Positions 12,217 to 20,665 of a DNA stretch of 64,000 nucleotides are shown here, one piece after another (positions within the stretch are counted from its first letter, which is position 1; each line of letters starts with the position of its first letter). The position numbers and the translations under genes were made by a program. The notes below the pieces were generated by a model. The model saw nothing but the letters and a program-made list of their open reading frames with translations. It was not told where the DNA came from and did no database searches. Source of the DNA: JAHBXL01 sp964409775 (GTDB lineage Bacteria > Planctomycetota > Phycisphaerae > Phycisphaerales > UBA1924); contig CAYPEI010000022.1 in the NCBI GenBank assembly GCA_964409775.1, positions 1 through 64,000 on the forward strand. Reading direction: 5' to 3'.

Positions 12217-15200
12217 ATGGCTGGCAGAGAGCAGCGCGAAAACGGACCACTTGCGTACACCGCGCCGACTGGTGCCACACCCGTCGATCGGCCGCGTCGA
12301 ACGGCCTTTTTGATCGCCGGGGCATACGGCCTGGTCGCGGTCGCGTGGATCTGGGGATCCGATGAGTTTGTGATGATGCTGCCCCTGTCGCGGGAACTGG
12401 AGCATCAGATCGAAGTGTGGAAGGGAACAGCATGGGTGCTGCTGACGGCGGTCATGCTGTACATGCTCATCGCGCGGCCGCTGGTCCGCCTGAGCACCGC
12501 CCGCGCGGAGGCGCAGGCGCGGGCCAACGAACTGGCGACGGTTCTCGATGCCGTACCTGTGGCGGTGTGGATCGCCCGCGACCCGGAATGCCGCGTCATC
12601 GACGGGAATCGGATCGGACGCGAGTTGCTGGGCCAGTCGGAGCCGGTGAACCTGTCGCTCACCGCGCCATCGGGGGAGCGTCCTTCGGGTTTCAAGGTGC
12701 TCCGGGAAGGGAAGCCCGTCGCGCCCGAAGAACTGCCGGTGCAGCGCGCAGCGCGTCTGGGGCAGGAGATCCGCGATGTCGACGAAGAGATCGTCTTCGA
12801 GGACGGACGTCGCGTCCGCATGCTGGGCAACGTGGTGCCGCTCCGGGATTCCGAGGGCCGGGTGTCCGGCGCGGTCGGCGCGTTCATGGATGTGACCCAG
12901 CGCGAAGAAGCCCTGCAGGAACTGAACCACAACAGGGTGATCCTCGAGCAGGCGCAGGAACTGGGACAGATCGGAAGTTGGGTGACGGGCAACGATCTCC
13001 GGGGCGGGGCCTTGCAATGGTCGCGCCAGACGTGCCGGATCTTCGGCCTGAAGGAGAGCGAGTTCGACGGACACATCGAGACCTTCTTCTCCATGGTGCA
13101 CCCCGAGGACCGCGAAGCGGTCCGTCAGGCAAGCCAGCAGGCCATCGAGGGACGAGGCGAGTACGCCATCGACCATCGGATCATCCGGCGCGACGGCACC
13201 ATGCGCTGGGTGCATGAACGGGCGCGCATCGAGCGCGACGCCGCCGGCAAGCCCATGAGGATGATCGGGGTGTGCCAGGACATCACGGATCGCATCGCGG
13301 CCGAGGAAGCGCGCCGCGCGACCGAGGCACGCTACCGGATGATCGTCGAGACCTGCCAGGAGGGCGTCTGGCTGGTCGATCGGACGTGGCGCACGATCTT
13401 CGTGAACCAGCGCATGGCCGAGATGCTGGGCTATTCGCCCGAGCAGATGATCGGGCGGACCGTGCTCGACATGATGCCCGAAGACGAGCGCAAGGCCACG
13501 ATGCTCCGCATGTCGGCCAGGGAACGCGGGATCGCCGAGCAGCACGAGTGCCGCCTCCAGCACGCCGACGGTCACGAGATCTGGGTCCTCATGTCGACGA
13601 ACCCGGTTGCCGACGTGCAGAGCCGTTTCGACGGCGCACTGGCGATGGTCACCGACATCAGCGAGCGCCGCAAGATGGAGGAGTCGCTCCGCAAGAGCGA
13701 GGCACAACTGAGGCTGCTCTTTAAGAGTCTGCCGGTGCCGGCATGGGTGTTCGACTCGAAGTCGCTCCGCTTCCTGGCCGTCAACGAGGCGGCGATCGCA
13801 AAGTACGGGTACACGGAGCAGGAGTTCCTCTCCAGGACGATCCTCGACATTCGGCCAGGGGCCGAGCGGGAGCGAACGCTGGACGTGATCGCCAACGCAC
13901 GACGCGGCTTCCAGGAATCCGGCGGATGGAAGCACGTCCTTGCCGACGGACGCACGATCGACGTCGAAGTGGCGTCACACGATCTCGACTTTGGGGGGAT
14001 GTCCGGGAGAGTGGTGCTGGCCCGAGACGTGACCGAGTCGCTGCGCACGGCCGCGGAACTGGCGCAGAGCGAGGAACGCTACCGCCACCTGTTCAACGCG
14101 CTGCCGGACCCGGCGTGGGACTGGGACATCGTGCAAGACCGGTCGACATTCAGCGCAACGTGGTCCCGGCTCCTCGGCCACGCGCCCGGTTCAAAGGAGG
14201 CGGAGGGCGCTACGTGGGAGAGCCTGCTGCACCCCGAGGACCGCGAGCGCGTGCTGGCTTCGCTCCGCCGGTGCACGGACGGGAGCGAGAACGGGTATGA
14301 AGCGGAGTACCGCCTCCGGTGCCAGGACGGGAGTTACAAGTGGGTGTTGTCGCGCGGGAGCGTGGTTGAGCGGGACGATCGCGGCCGCGCAAAGCGCATG
14401 ATCGGCGCAATCACGGATCTGACTTCCCGACGTCAGGCCGAAGAGGCTCTGCGGTTGAGCGAGGCACGATTCCGCGCGCTCATCGAGGCCGCGCCCGATG
14501 CGATCGTGGTGTTCGATCTCGAAGCCCGGAAGTTCGTGGACTTCAACCGCCAGGCGACACGCCTGTTCGGCCTTTCCGCCGAGGTCCTGGGCAAACAGGG
14601 CCCGGTCGAGTTGAGCCCCGAGCGGCAACCCGACGGCCGCCCCTCTTCCGAGGCCGCGGCGGACTACCTGCGGCAGGCGATCGAGGGCGGAACACCCGGC
14701 TTCGAGTGGACGCACCTGGCGTCCGACGGCCGCGAGATCCCGTGCGAGATCCACCTCGTTCGGTTGCCGGACCCGACGCGGATCCTGATCCGCGGCAACA
14801 TCACGGACATCACCGAACGGAAGAAGGCGCAGAAGGCCCTGCGGGAGAACGAGGAACGCCTGCGGATCTTCATCCAATCCGCGCCGGCCGGCGTGGCCAT
14901 GCTGGACCGCGACCTGCGGTACATCGCGTACAGCCGCCGCTGGCTCTCGGACTACGGGCTGGGCGATCAGGATCTGACCGGTCGCCGCCACTACGACGTG
15001 TTCCCGGAGATCGGCGAGCGCTGGAAGGCCATCCACCGCCGGTGCCTCACGGGCGTCTCCGAGCGCTGCGAGGAGGACCGCTTCGAGCGCGCCGACGGTG
15101 GGGTGGACTACCTGCGCTGGGAAATCCAGCCCTGGCACGATGCCAACGGCGAGGTCGGCGGCCTGGTCTTCCTGACGGAGATGATCACCGAGCGCAAACT

Positions 15201-17517
15201 CGCGGAGGACGCCCTGCGGGCAAGCGAAGAGAAGTACCGCCTTGTGCTCCGCGCCACCTCCGACGCGATGTGGGACTACGAACCCGCGACCGGTCTGCTC
15301 CGCTGGGGCGACAACGTCGAATCGATGTTCGCCTTGTCCCTGGCGGACATGGGCGACAGCCTCGATGGGTGGACCTCAAGGCTGCACCCCGAGGATCATG
15401 ATCGAGCCGCCAAGAGTTTCAGCGAGGCCATCGAGCGGAAGGACGAGCGGTGGTCGGCCGAATACCGCTTCCGCAAGGGAGACGGCACCTACGCCGTGGT
15501 GCTCGATCGGGCATACATGCTCCGCGGGGCCGACGGCTCGGTCGTCCGGATCATCGGCGCGATGACCGATGTCACCGATCGCCGCCACAGCGAGGAACTC
15601 CTTGCCGGTCAGGCTCGAACGCTCGAAATGCTCGTCGGCGGACAGCCTTTGGAACGCGTGCTCGACGAGATCGTGCTCATCCTCGAGCGTCTCGAGCCCG
15701 GATGCATCGGCTCGGTCATGCTCCTGAACGAGGACGGCCGGACGATCCGCACCGCCGCCGCGCCGAACCTGCCGCGGGAGTACAACGAGGCGCTGAACGG
15801 CCTCGCCATCGGCCCGCGCGTCGGCTCCTGCGGAACCGCCATCCACGAGCGCCGACGGGTCATCGTGTCCGACATCGCGACCGACCCGCTATGGGCGGGG
15901 TACAGCGACCTCGCCCATCAGCACGGGTTGCGCGCGTGCTGGTCCGAACCGGTCGTCGGCGCGGGCGGACGAGTGCTCGGGTCGCTCGCGATGTACTACC
16001 GTCAAAGCCGCGGCCCGTCGGACCGCGAACTCCGATCGATCGCCTGGGCCAGCCGCCTGGCCGGCCTGGCGATTGAGCGTCGTTCCGCCGAAGACTCGCT
16101 CCGCAAGCGGGAGGCGGACCTTCGCGACGTCCTGAACGCCGTGCCGGACCTGATGTTCCGCGTCGATCGGGACGGACGCTACCTCGACTACCACGCGCCG
16201 AACCTGTCGGATCTGTACGCGCCCCCGGACAAGTTTCTCGGTCACACCATGGAGGAAGTGCTGCCCCGCGATCTGTCCCAACTGGGCATGCGGCACCTCG
16301 CCCGCGCCATCGAGAGCGGTGTTGCGCAGACGTACGAATACCAGATCGCCAAGAAGGGCACGCCGCGGTACTGGGAAGTCCGCGTCACCCGTTGCGCGCA
16401 GGAGCAGGCGCTCATGCTCGTCCGGGACATCACCGTCCGCCGATCCGCGGAGCGGAAACTCAAGGAGAACGAGCAGCGCCTGAGCCTCCTGGTGCGGCAG
16501 AGCCCGCTGGGCGTCATCGTGTGGGACCTGAACTTCTGCGTGGCGGAATGGAACGCCGCGGCGGAACAGATCTTCCAGTGGACGGCGCCCGAAGCGCTCG
16601 GCCGGCACGCCAACTTCATCCTGCCCGATCACGTCAAGCCGCACGTCAACGCGGTCTGGCAGGCGCTGCGCGCAAACCGCGGCGGCACGCGCAGCACCAA
16701 CGAGAACGTGACCCGCGACGGCCGAACGATCTACTGCGAGTGGTACAACGCGCCCCTCATCAACGCCGACGGCCAGGTGTTCGCCGTCGCGTCCATCGTC
16801 GACGATGTGACCGAGCAGCGACAGGCCCAGCAGCGGCAGCAGTTGATGATGGCCGAACTCGATCACCGCGTGAAGAACAACCTCGCCGCCGTCATCTCGC
16901 TTGCCGAACAGTCCGGCAGATCGACCAGCACGTTCGCGGCGTTCCGCGAGACGTTCCTGGGCCGGGTCCGCGCGCTCTCGCGGCTGCACAACGCCCTCGC
17001 CGCGACAAGTTGGCATGGTGCCAGCCTCGGCACCATGGTGCGCCAGACGCTCGAAGCCTTCGGGCAGGACGCCACCTCGCAGGCGACCGTCTCCGGACCG
17101 GCGGTGGTGCTGCCGGCCCGCGCCGCCCAGGCGATGGGCATGGCCCTGAACGAACTGTGCACAAACGCCATCAAGTATGGCGCGCTCTCGGTCCCCGGCG
17201 GCATGATCAATGCCCGATGGTCCATCCTCCCACCCGAACCGGCGTCCCCGGACAGGCGGGCCGATGAGGGACCCCCGCGCCCGATCCTGGAACTCCTGTG
17301 GAAGGAACGCGGCGGCCCCCGCGTTGAGCCACCGAAGCGACGCGGCTTCGGAACCGAACTCATCGAGGGCTCGATCAGTTACGAACTGGGAGGCACCGCA
17401 ACCACTCGCTTCGAGCCCGAAGGCTTGTGCTGCGAGATCCGGTTCGAGTTGCCCAAGGATGCCGAGTTTGAACGCCGCGATGGGCACATGAGCACTTTGG
17501 ACGATCAAACGAGTTGA
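12217..17517 (+). CDS. Membrane-bound multi-PAS/GAF hybrid sensor, HWE-type histidine kinase
   Basis: A 1766-residue sensor. Two transmembrane segments lie near residues 28-48 and 64-86. Ten PAS-like units follow, starting around residues 107, 238, 368, 492, 615, 745, 878, 1002, 1295 and 1415, with one GAF domain (about 1128-1290) between the eighth and ninth. The kinase core starts near 1541. The histidine is in AELDHRVKNNLA, the N box is ALNELCTNAIKYGAL, the W-x-E feature is LLWKERGG, and the glycine box is RRGFGTELIEG, which marks the HWE/HisKA_2 class. ATG 12217 has GGAGGAG directly upstream (12204-12210), so the longer open frame from 12133 is rejected. A receiver-only protein follows at 17621. 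Ligands are unknown; tandem PAS domains often sense redox, light or small molecules. Confidence 0.93.
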   Translation: MAGREQRENGPLAYTAPTGATPVDRPRRTAFLIAGAYGLVAVAWIWGSDEFVMMLPLSRELEHQIEVWKGTAWVLLTAVMLYMLIARPLVRLSTARAEAQARANELATVLDAVPVAVWIARDPECRVIDGNRIGRELLGQSEPVNLSLTAPSGERPSGFKVLREGKPVAPEELPVQRAARLGQEIRDVDEEIVFEDGRRVRMLGNVVPLRDSEGRVSGAVGAFMDVTQREEALQELNHNRVILEQAQELGQIGSWVTGNDLRGGALQWSRQTCRIFGLKESEFDGHIETFFSMVHPEDREAVRQASQQAIEGRGEYAIDHRIIRRDGTMRWVHERARIERDAAGKPMRMIGVCQDITDRIAAEEARRATEARYRMIVETCQEGVWLVDRTWRTIFVNQRMAEMLGYSPEQMIGRTVLDMMPEDERKATMLRMSARERGIAEQHECRLQHADGHEIWVLMSTNPVADVQSRFDGALAMVTDISERRKMEESLRKSEAQLRLLFKSLPVPAWVFDSKSLRFLAVNEAAIAKYGYTEQEFLSRTILDIRPGAERERTLDVIANARRGFQESGGWKHVLADGRTIDVEVASHDLDFGGMSGRVVLARDVTESLRTAAELAQSEERYRHLFNALPDPAWDWDIVQDRSTFSATWSRLLGHAPGSKEAEGATWESLLHPEDRERVLASLRRCTDGSENGYEAEYRLRCQDGSYKWVLSRGSVVERDDRGRAKRMIGAITDLTSRRQAEEALRLSEARFRALIEAAPDAIVVFDLEARKFVDFNRQATRLFGLSAEVLGKQGPVELSPERQPDGRPSSEAAADYLRQAIEGGTPGFEWTHLASDGREIPCEIHLVRLPDPTRILIRGNITDITERKKAQKALRENEERLRIFIQSAPAGVAMLDRDLRYIAYSRRWLSDYGLGDQDLTGRRHYDVFPEIGERWKAIHRRCLTGVSERCEEDRFERADGGVDYLRWEIQPWHDANGEVGGLVFLTEMITERKLAEDALRASEEKYRLVLRATSDAMWDYEPATGLLRWGDNVESMFALSLADMGDSLDGWTSRLHPEDHDRAAKSFSEAIERKDERWSAEYRFRKGDGTYAVVLDRAYMLRGADGSVVRIIGAMTDVTDRRHSEELLAGQARTLEMLVGGQPLERVLDEIVLILERLEPGCIGSVMLLNEDGRTIRTAAAPNLPREYNEALNGLAIGPRVGSCGTAIHERRRVIVSDIATDPLWAGYSDLAHQHGLRACWSEPVVGAGGRVLGSLAMYYRQSRGPSDRELRSIAWASRLAGLAIERRSAEDSLRKREADLRDVLNAVPDLMFRVDRDGRYLDYHAPNLSDLYAPPDKFLGHTMEEVLPRDLSQLGMRHLARAIESGVAQTYEYQIAKKGTPRYWEVRVTRCAQEQALMLVRDITVRRSAERKLKENEQRLSLLVRQSPLGVIVWDLNFCVAEWNAAAEQIFQWTAPEALGRHANFILPDHVKPHVNAVWQALRANRGGTRSTNENVTRDGRTIYCEWYNAPLINADGQVFAVASIVDDVTEQRQAQQRQQLMMAELDHRVKNNLAAVISLAEQSGRSTSTFAAFRETFLGRVRALSRLHNALAATSWHGASLGTMVRQTLEAFGQDATSQATVSGPAVVLPARAAQAMGMALNELCTNAIKYGALSVPGGMINARWSILPPEPASPDRRADEGPPRPILELLWKERGGPRVEPPKRRGFGTELIEGSISYELGGTATTRFEPEGLCCEIRFELPKDAEFERRDGHMSTLDDQTS

Positions 17518-17620
17518 CACGAGCGTAGAAAACAGGGAAACTGCAAGGAATAGCACGGGGTCCATTCCGGACCCTCCTTACCGACTCCCCACGATCGCGG
17601 GTCAGAGTTGGAGAATACGA

Positions 17621-18046
17621 ATGGCCGCTGCCGCGTCCGATCAGCGCACGTCCAGTACGACCCAGCCCGGTCAGGAGCATCGCCTGGCGGGTCTCCGCGT
17701 CCTGGTGGTGGAGGACTCGTTCCTTGCCGCGGCGTCCATCTCGCGCATGCTGATCGACATGAACTGTCGCGTCGTCGGCCCGGTGGCGACCGTGGAAAAG
17801 GCCATGTCCGAACTGGCCGCGGGCACGTGCGACGCGGCCGTGCTCGACATCAATCTCTCCGGCCAGACGAGCGAGCCCATCGCCGATGCGTTGGTTGAGC
17901 GCGGCATTCCATACTTCTTCGTGACCGGCTACGCGAGCCCGATGCTGCTCAGCGTGCGGCAGCGCTCCCACCCCCGCATCCACAAGCCCATCGCCGAGCC
18001 CGAACTCCGGGATGCACTGCTCCGCTCGCTCAAGCAAGACCGATAA
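17621..18046 (+). CDS. Single-domain response regulator (receiver only)
   Basis: The 141 residues hold one receiver domain after a 25-residue flexible start. The acidic pair is in LRVLVVEDSFLAA, the phospho-acceptor Asp in AAVLDINLSGQ, the Thr in YFFVTGYASP, and the Lys in RIHKPIAEPEL. No output domain is present. Receiver-only proteins of this form commonly act as the partner of HWE kinases, and this gene follows one by 103 bp on the same strand, so phosphotransfer from that kinase is the likely role (inferred). The intergenic gap has a TTGACA overlapping the kinase stop codon, but no convincing -10 box. Confidence 0.9.
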   Translation: MAAAASDQRTSSTTQPGQEHRLAGLRVLVVEDSFLAAASISRMLIDMNCRVVGPVATVEKAMSELAAGTCDAAVLDINLSGQTSEPIADALVERGIPYFFVTGYASPMLLSVRQRSHPRIHKPIAEPELRDALLRSLKQDR

Positions 18047-18130
18047 CCTGACGGATTTCACCCCGCATTCAGGGTAACGTCCTGAAAAATCAAGGACTTG
18101 CGAATCGGCGGGATGATCGGCACTTTTCGC

Positions 18131-18158
18131 TTGCTTTCGTCAGGTTCCGTGATCTAAT
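18131..18158 (+). promoter_or_regulatory. Candidate sigma70-type promoter
   Basis: TTGCTT (18131-18136) and TCTAAT (18153-18158, five of six bases of TATAAT) are separated by 16 bp. The -10 box lies in a small inverted repeat CCGTG / CACGG. It would start a transcript near 18165 that runs through the structured leader into the lectin-like gene. This is prediction only. Confidence 0.35.
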
Positions 18159-18164
18159 ACCACG

Positions 18165-18652
18165 GTCATTTGCCCGGTTCGAGCGGCCCAGCGTGCCGCG
18201 ACGGATCGAGCGTCCACGGGCGCGCCTGGGAGGGCCGACGCCTGTGCGGGGGAGAGAGTAGAGACAGGTTGTCGCGCTGGCACGCAAGTGCCTGATGCGG
18301 CGTTGTTTCTGCTCGCGGCTTTCCCCACCAGGACACCGCGAAGATCAGAAGGACCTCGGGGCCTGCCAGCAACGGCCGGGCCGCCCGTAGGTCGCCGCGC
18401 GAGTGCCGAAGGGCATTCGTCGAACGGGTTCTCTCTCTCGCGGCTGTCGTTCAGCCGCAACATCCGGGGCTCGGCGTTTCCCGCGAGGACGCGCCGGGCA
18501 GACGCACACCACGACGTGTGTGCGTTGATGTGGCTCGTCCCTCCCAAGGGCGTGCCGGGCGGAAAGAGCCGGGAACGGCTCCGGGCGCGGTAGGTGCGCT
18601 GCGAACAGGTTGTTTCGGCCCTCAGCGGGGCACATCAGTTGGAGATCGGTCC
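18165..18652 (+). ncRNA. Candidate structured leader or non-coding RNA
   Basis: No convincing coding frame occupies this 490-bp gap. It is dense in clean hairpins: CCTGT/ACAGG inside CGAC/GTCG (18233-18275 region), GGCAC-GCAA-GTGCC with a GNRA loop (18279-18292), TCTG..CGCGG / CCGCG..CAGA (about 18307-18345), CGAGTGCC-GAAG-GGCATTCG (18400-18419), GCGGCTG/CAGCCGC (18440-18458), CGCACAC/GTGTGCG (18503-18524) and GAGCCG-GGAA-CGGCTC, again with a GNRA loop (18566-18581). It ends at the ribosome site GGAG of the lectin-like gene. It does not show the signature blocks of RNase P, tmRNA or a riboswitch class I recognise. It may be a long 5' leader or an independent RNA; hairpins are common by chance in GC-rich DNA, so support is moderate. 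Confidence 0.4.
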
Positions 18653-19489
18653 ATGAGCAAGGTCTTTGTGAGCAGCTCCTGCGTTGGTTTCGTGCTGCTG
18701 GCCGCCGGGCTCGCTTCGCCTGCATCGGCGCAGTTCAACTATGCCAACTTCTCGTCGGTCGCGAACCTGACGTTCAACGGCGTCGCGACGCAGACGGGGA
18801 ACACCATCTCGGTCACTCCCCCCGTCGGCTCCTCGGCCGGATCGGTGTGGCGGACCAACAACCAGAGCGTGGGCCTGGGCTTCGTCACCAACTTCACCTT
18901 CCGGATCCGCGACATCGCCGGCGTCGGCTCGGACGGATTCGCGTTCGTGATCCAGAACGAAGGCACGAACGCCCTGGGCGGCACGGGCGGCGCGCTCGGC
19001 TACGCCACCAACCTGCAGTTCCCTTCGCAGATCGGCATCGGCAACAGCGTCGCGGTCGAGTTTGACCTGTGGAACAACGCCAACAACTGGCCCGACTTCG
19101 GCAGTTCGAACCACATCTCGATCCAGACCAACGGCCTCTCGGCGAACCTGCCCGACCAGGCGCACTCGCTGGGCCATGTGATCCCGTCGACGGACATGTC
19201 CGACGGCGCGATCCACGCGGTGCGGATCATCTACACGCCGGGCGTGATGCAGATCTTCATGGACAACATGTCCACCCCGCTGCTCTCCGCCCCGGTCACT
19301 CTCACGAATCACATGCTGCTCTCGAGCGGACGCGCGTTTGTCGGCTTCACGGCCGGCACCGGCGGCGTCGCGAACGCACAGCGGCACGAGATCCTCTCCT
19401 GGGACTTCTCGGATGTTGTGCCGGCGCCGGGCGCCGTGTCCCTGCTGGCCCTGGGCGGCCTCATGGCGGCACGTCGTCGCCGCGCCTGA
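18653..19489 (+). CDS. Secreted L-type-lectin-like PEP-CTERM protein
   Basis: A 278-residue exported protein. Residues 1-26 are a signal peptide ending in ASPASAQ. The mature part resembles bacterial legume-lectin-like domains: FTFRIRDIAGVGSDGFAFV, a Gly-rich loop NALGGTGGALGY, GIGNSVAVEFDLWNNANNW with the acidic metal-site style residues, and the late strand AVRIIYTPGVMQIFMDN. The C-terminus is a PEP-CTERM signal, VPAPG, AVSLLALGGLMAA, RRRR. It probably binds carbohydrate at the cell surface. ATG 18653 has GGAG 9 nt upstream, so the open frame reaching back to 18518 is not used. A long hairpin-rich region precedes it. Confidence 0.82.
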   Translation: MSKVFVSSSCVGFVLLAAGLASPASAQFNYANFSSVANLTFNGVATQTGNTISVTPPVGSSAGSVWRTNNQSVGLGFVTNFTFRIRDIAGVGSDGFAFVIQNEGTNALGGTGGALGYATNLQFPSQIGIGNSVAVEFDLWNNANNWPDFGSSNHISIQTNGLSANLPDQAHSLGHVIPSTDMSDGAIHAVRIIYTPGVMQIFMDNMSTPLLSAPVTLTNHMLLSSGRAFVGFTAGTGGVANAQRHEILSWDFSDVVPAPGAVSLLALGGLMAARRRRA

Positions 19490-19760
19490 GCACCCTCGAT
19501 CGCCCCGCTGGTGGATTCGTGGCCAGGGTGAGTCCGCCCCACGGCTGCGATCCCGATGCACCCGACGGCCGGTCTGCCATGCGCAGGCCGGCCGCCAGTG
19601 CTTTTGGACCCTGCCGCGTATTCCGCGTGCATCCGACTCTGCCGATCGCGACGCGCACCGCCACGCACCGGGTGGTCGGATAACCGCGTGGGCCGTGGCT
19701 CATGACGCCTGCATATCCGATCGTCAGGGTGCGGCGTGCAGCCGCGGAGGGTGCACGTCC

Positions 19761-20639
19761 ATGTCGTCGATTCGGATGGTCAGTCTCGGCTTTCTGCTCT
19801 GCATGGCGTTGATGCCGGCATTGCTGCTGAGCATCGCCCGAGGCCACCCCGACGCGGCAACGCTGGCGGTCACGACCATCGGCCTGCCGGGCGAAGACGG
19901 CAAGCCTGCCCGGGCCTGGAGCGGCGCTCCCAAGGCAACCACGTCCGCGGCGAGCACCAACGCACGCCCGTCGGCGCCGCCGAACGCAACCGCCGTCGCG
20001 GTGGTCGAGTTGTACGTTGTCGACTCCGAGGCCGCGGCGATCTCCCGCGAGGTGAGCGCAGCGCATCCGGGCACGCTCGTGCTGACCTTCGGGGCATCGC
20101 AGACCAAGTCCGAACCGGGAACGGGCATCGATCCATACGTCGGTGTTGAAGCGGCGAAGCGTCGCCGCGCGTACGCACGAGCCCTGAACGACGGCCGCGA
20201 GAGCATCGGACCGGCTGTGGTCGCCTCGCCGGGACGTGTCGCCGGACCCGAAAAGCCCACTGCGGCGTGGGTGAAGGAGCAGGTGGCCGCCGCCGGTTCC
20301 ACCGCCGGACCTGCCGAACTGACGGTGAAGGCTTCGCGCCCCTCCGGCAAGGGCGCGGGCACGGCGTGGCAGGTGGAGTTCGCCGCCAAGGTCGATCAGA
20401 AGCACCCGGCGTTCTCGGAGGACGCCATGATCAACCTTGTGCTCGCCGAGCCCATGGGAGCAGAGACGGGTGCGCCGCTCCGCGTCGTCTCGTTCAAGCC
20501 GTTCAAGTTGCCCAAGGGCGGAAACGGAACCGTCGAGATCGCCCCGCCGACGGGCGGCAGCCCGACGCGGCTGGTGGCGATTCTTCAGCACGCCAAGACG
20601 ATGCGCGTGATGGCCATCGCGGGCGCCGACCTGAAGTGA
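19761..20639 (+). CDS. Exported or membrane-anchored protein with degenerate DUF1223-like sequence
   Basis: The 292 residues begin with a hydrophobic segment (VSLGFLLCMALMPALLLSI) that is a signal peptide or anchor. Residues 75-190 resemble DUF1223 (thioredoxin-fold family): AVAVVELYVVDSE for the usual VVELFTSQGCSSCP, KRRRAYARALNDGRES for QRAYARAL, and GPAVVASPGRVAGPE for the TPQMVVDGR block. The CxxC that defines the family is absent, so a redox role is unlikely. The C-terminal part is a beta-rich region. ATG 19761 has GGAGG 11 nt upstream; the earlier open frame overlaps the lectin-like gene and is rejected. Function is unknown; the family assignment is my inference. Confidence 0.6.
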   Translation: MSSIRMVSLGFLLCMALMPALLLSIARGHPDAATLAVTTIGLPGEDGKPARAWSGAPKATTSAASTNARPSAPPNATAVAVVELYVVDSEAAAISREVSAAHPGTLVLTFGASQTKSEPGTGIDPYVGVEAAKRRRAYARALNDGRESIGPAVVASPGRVAGPEKPTAAWVKEQVAAAGSTAGPAELTVKASRPSGKGAGTAWQVEFAAKVDQKHPAFSEDAMINLVLAEPMGAETGAPLRVVSFKPFKLPKGGNGTVEIAPPTGGSPTRLVAILQHAKTMRVMAIAGADLK

Positions 20640-20665
20640 ACTCGCCGCGCCGCGAAAAGCCCGGC

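Noticed and set aside
17513..17620. Promoter for the receiver gene from TTGACA at the kinase stop
   Set aside because: No acceptable -10 box lies 16-18 bp downstream; read-through from the kinase is equally likely.
18165..18652. RNase P RNA, tmRNA or glycine riboswitch
   Set aside because: A short GCCGAAGGG string recalls a glycine riboswitch, but the other conserved blocks and spacing are missing. RNase P and tmRNA signature strings are also absent.
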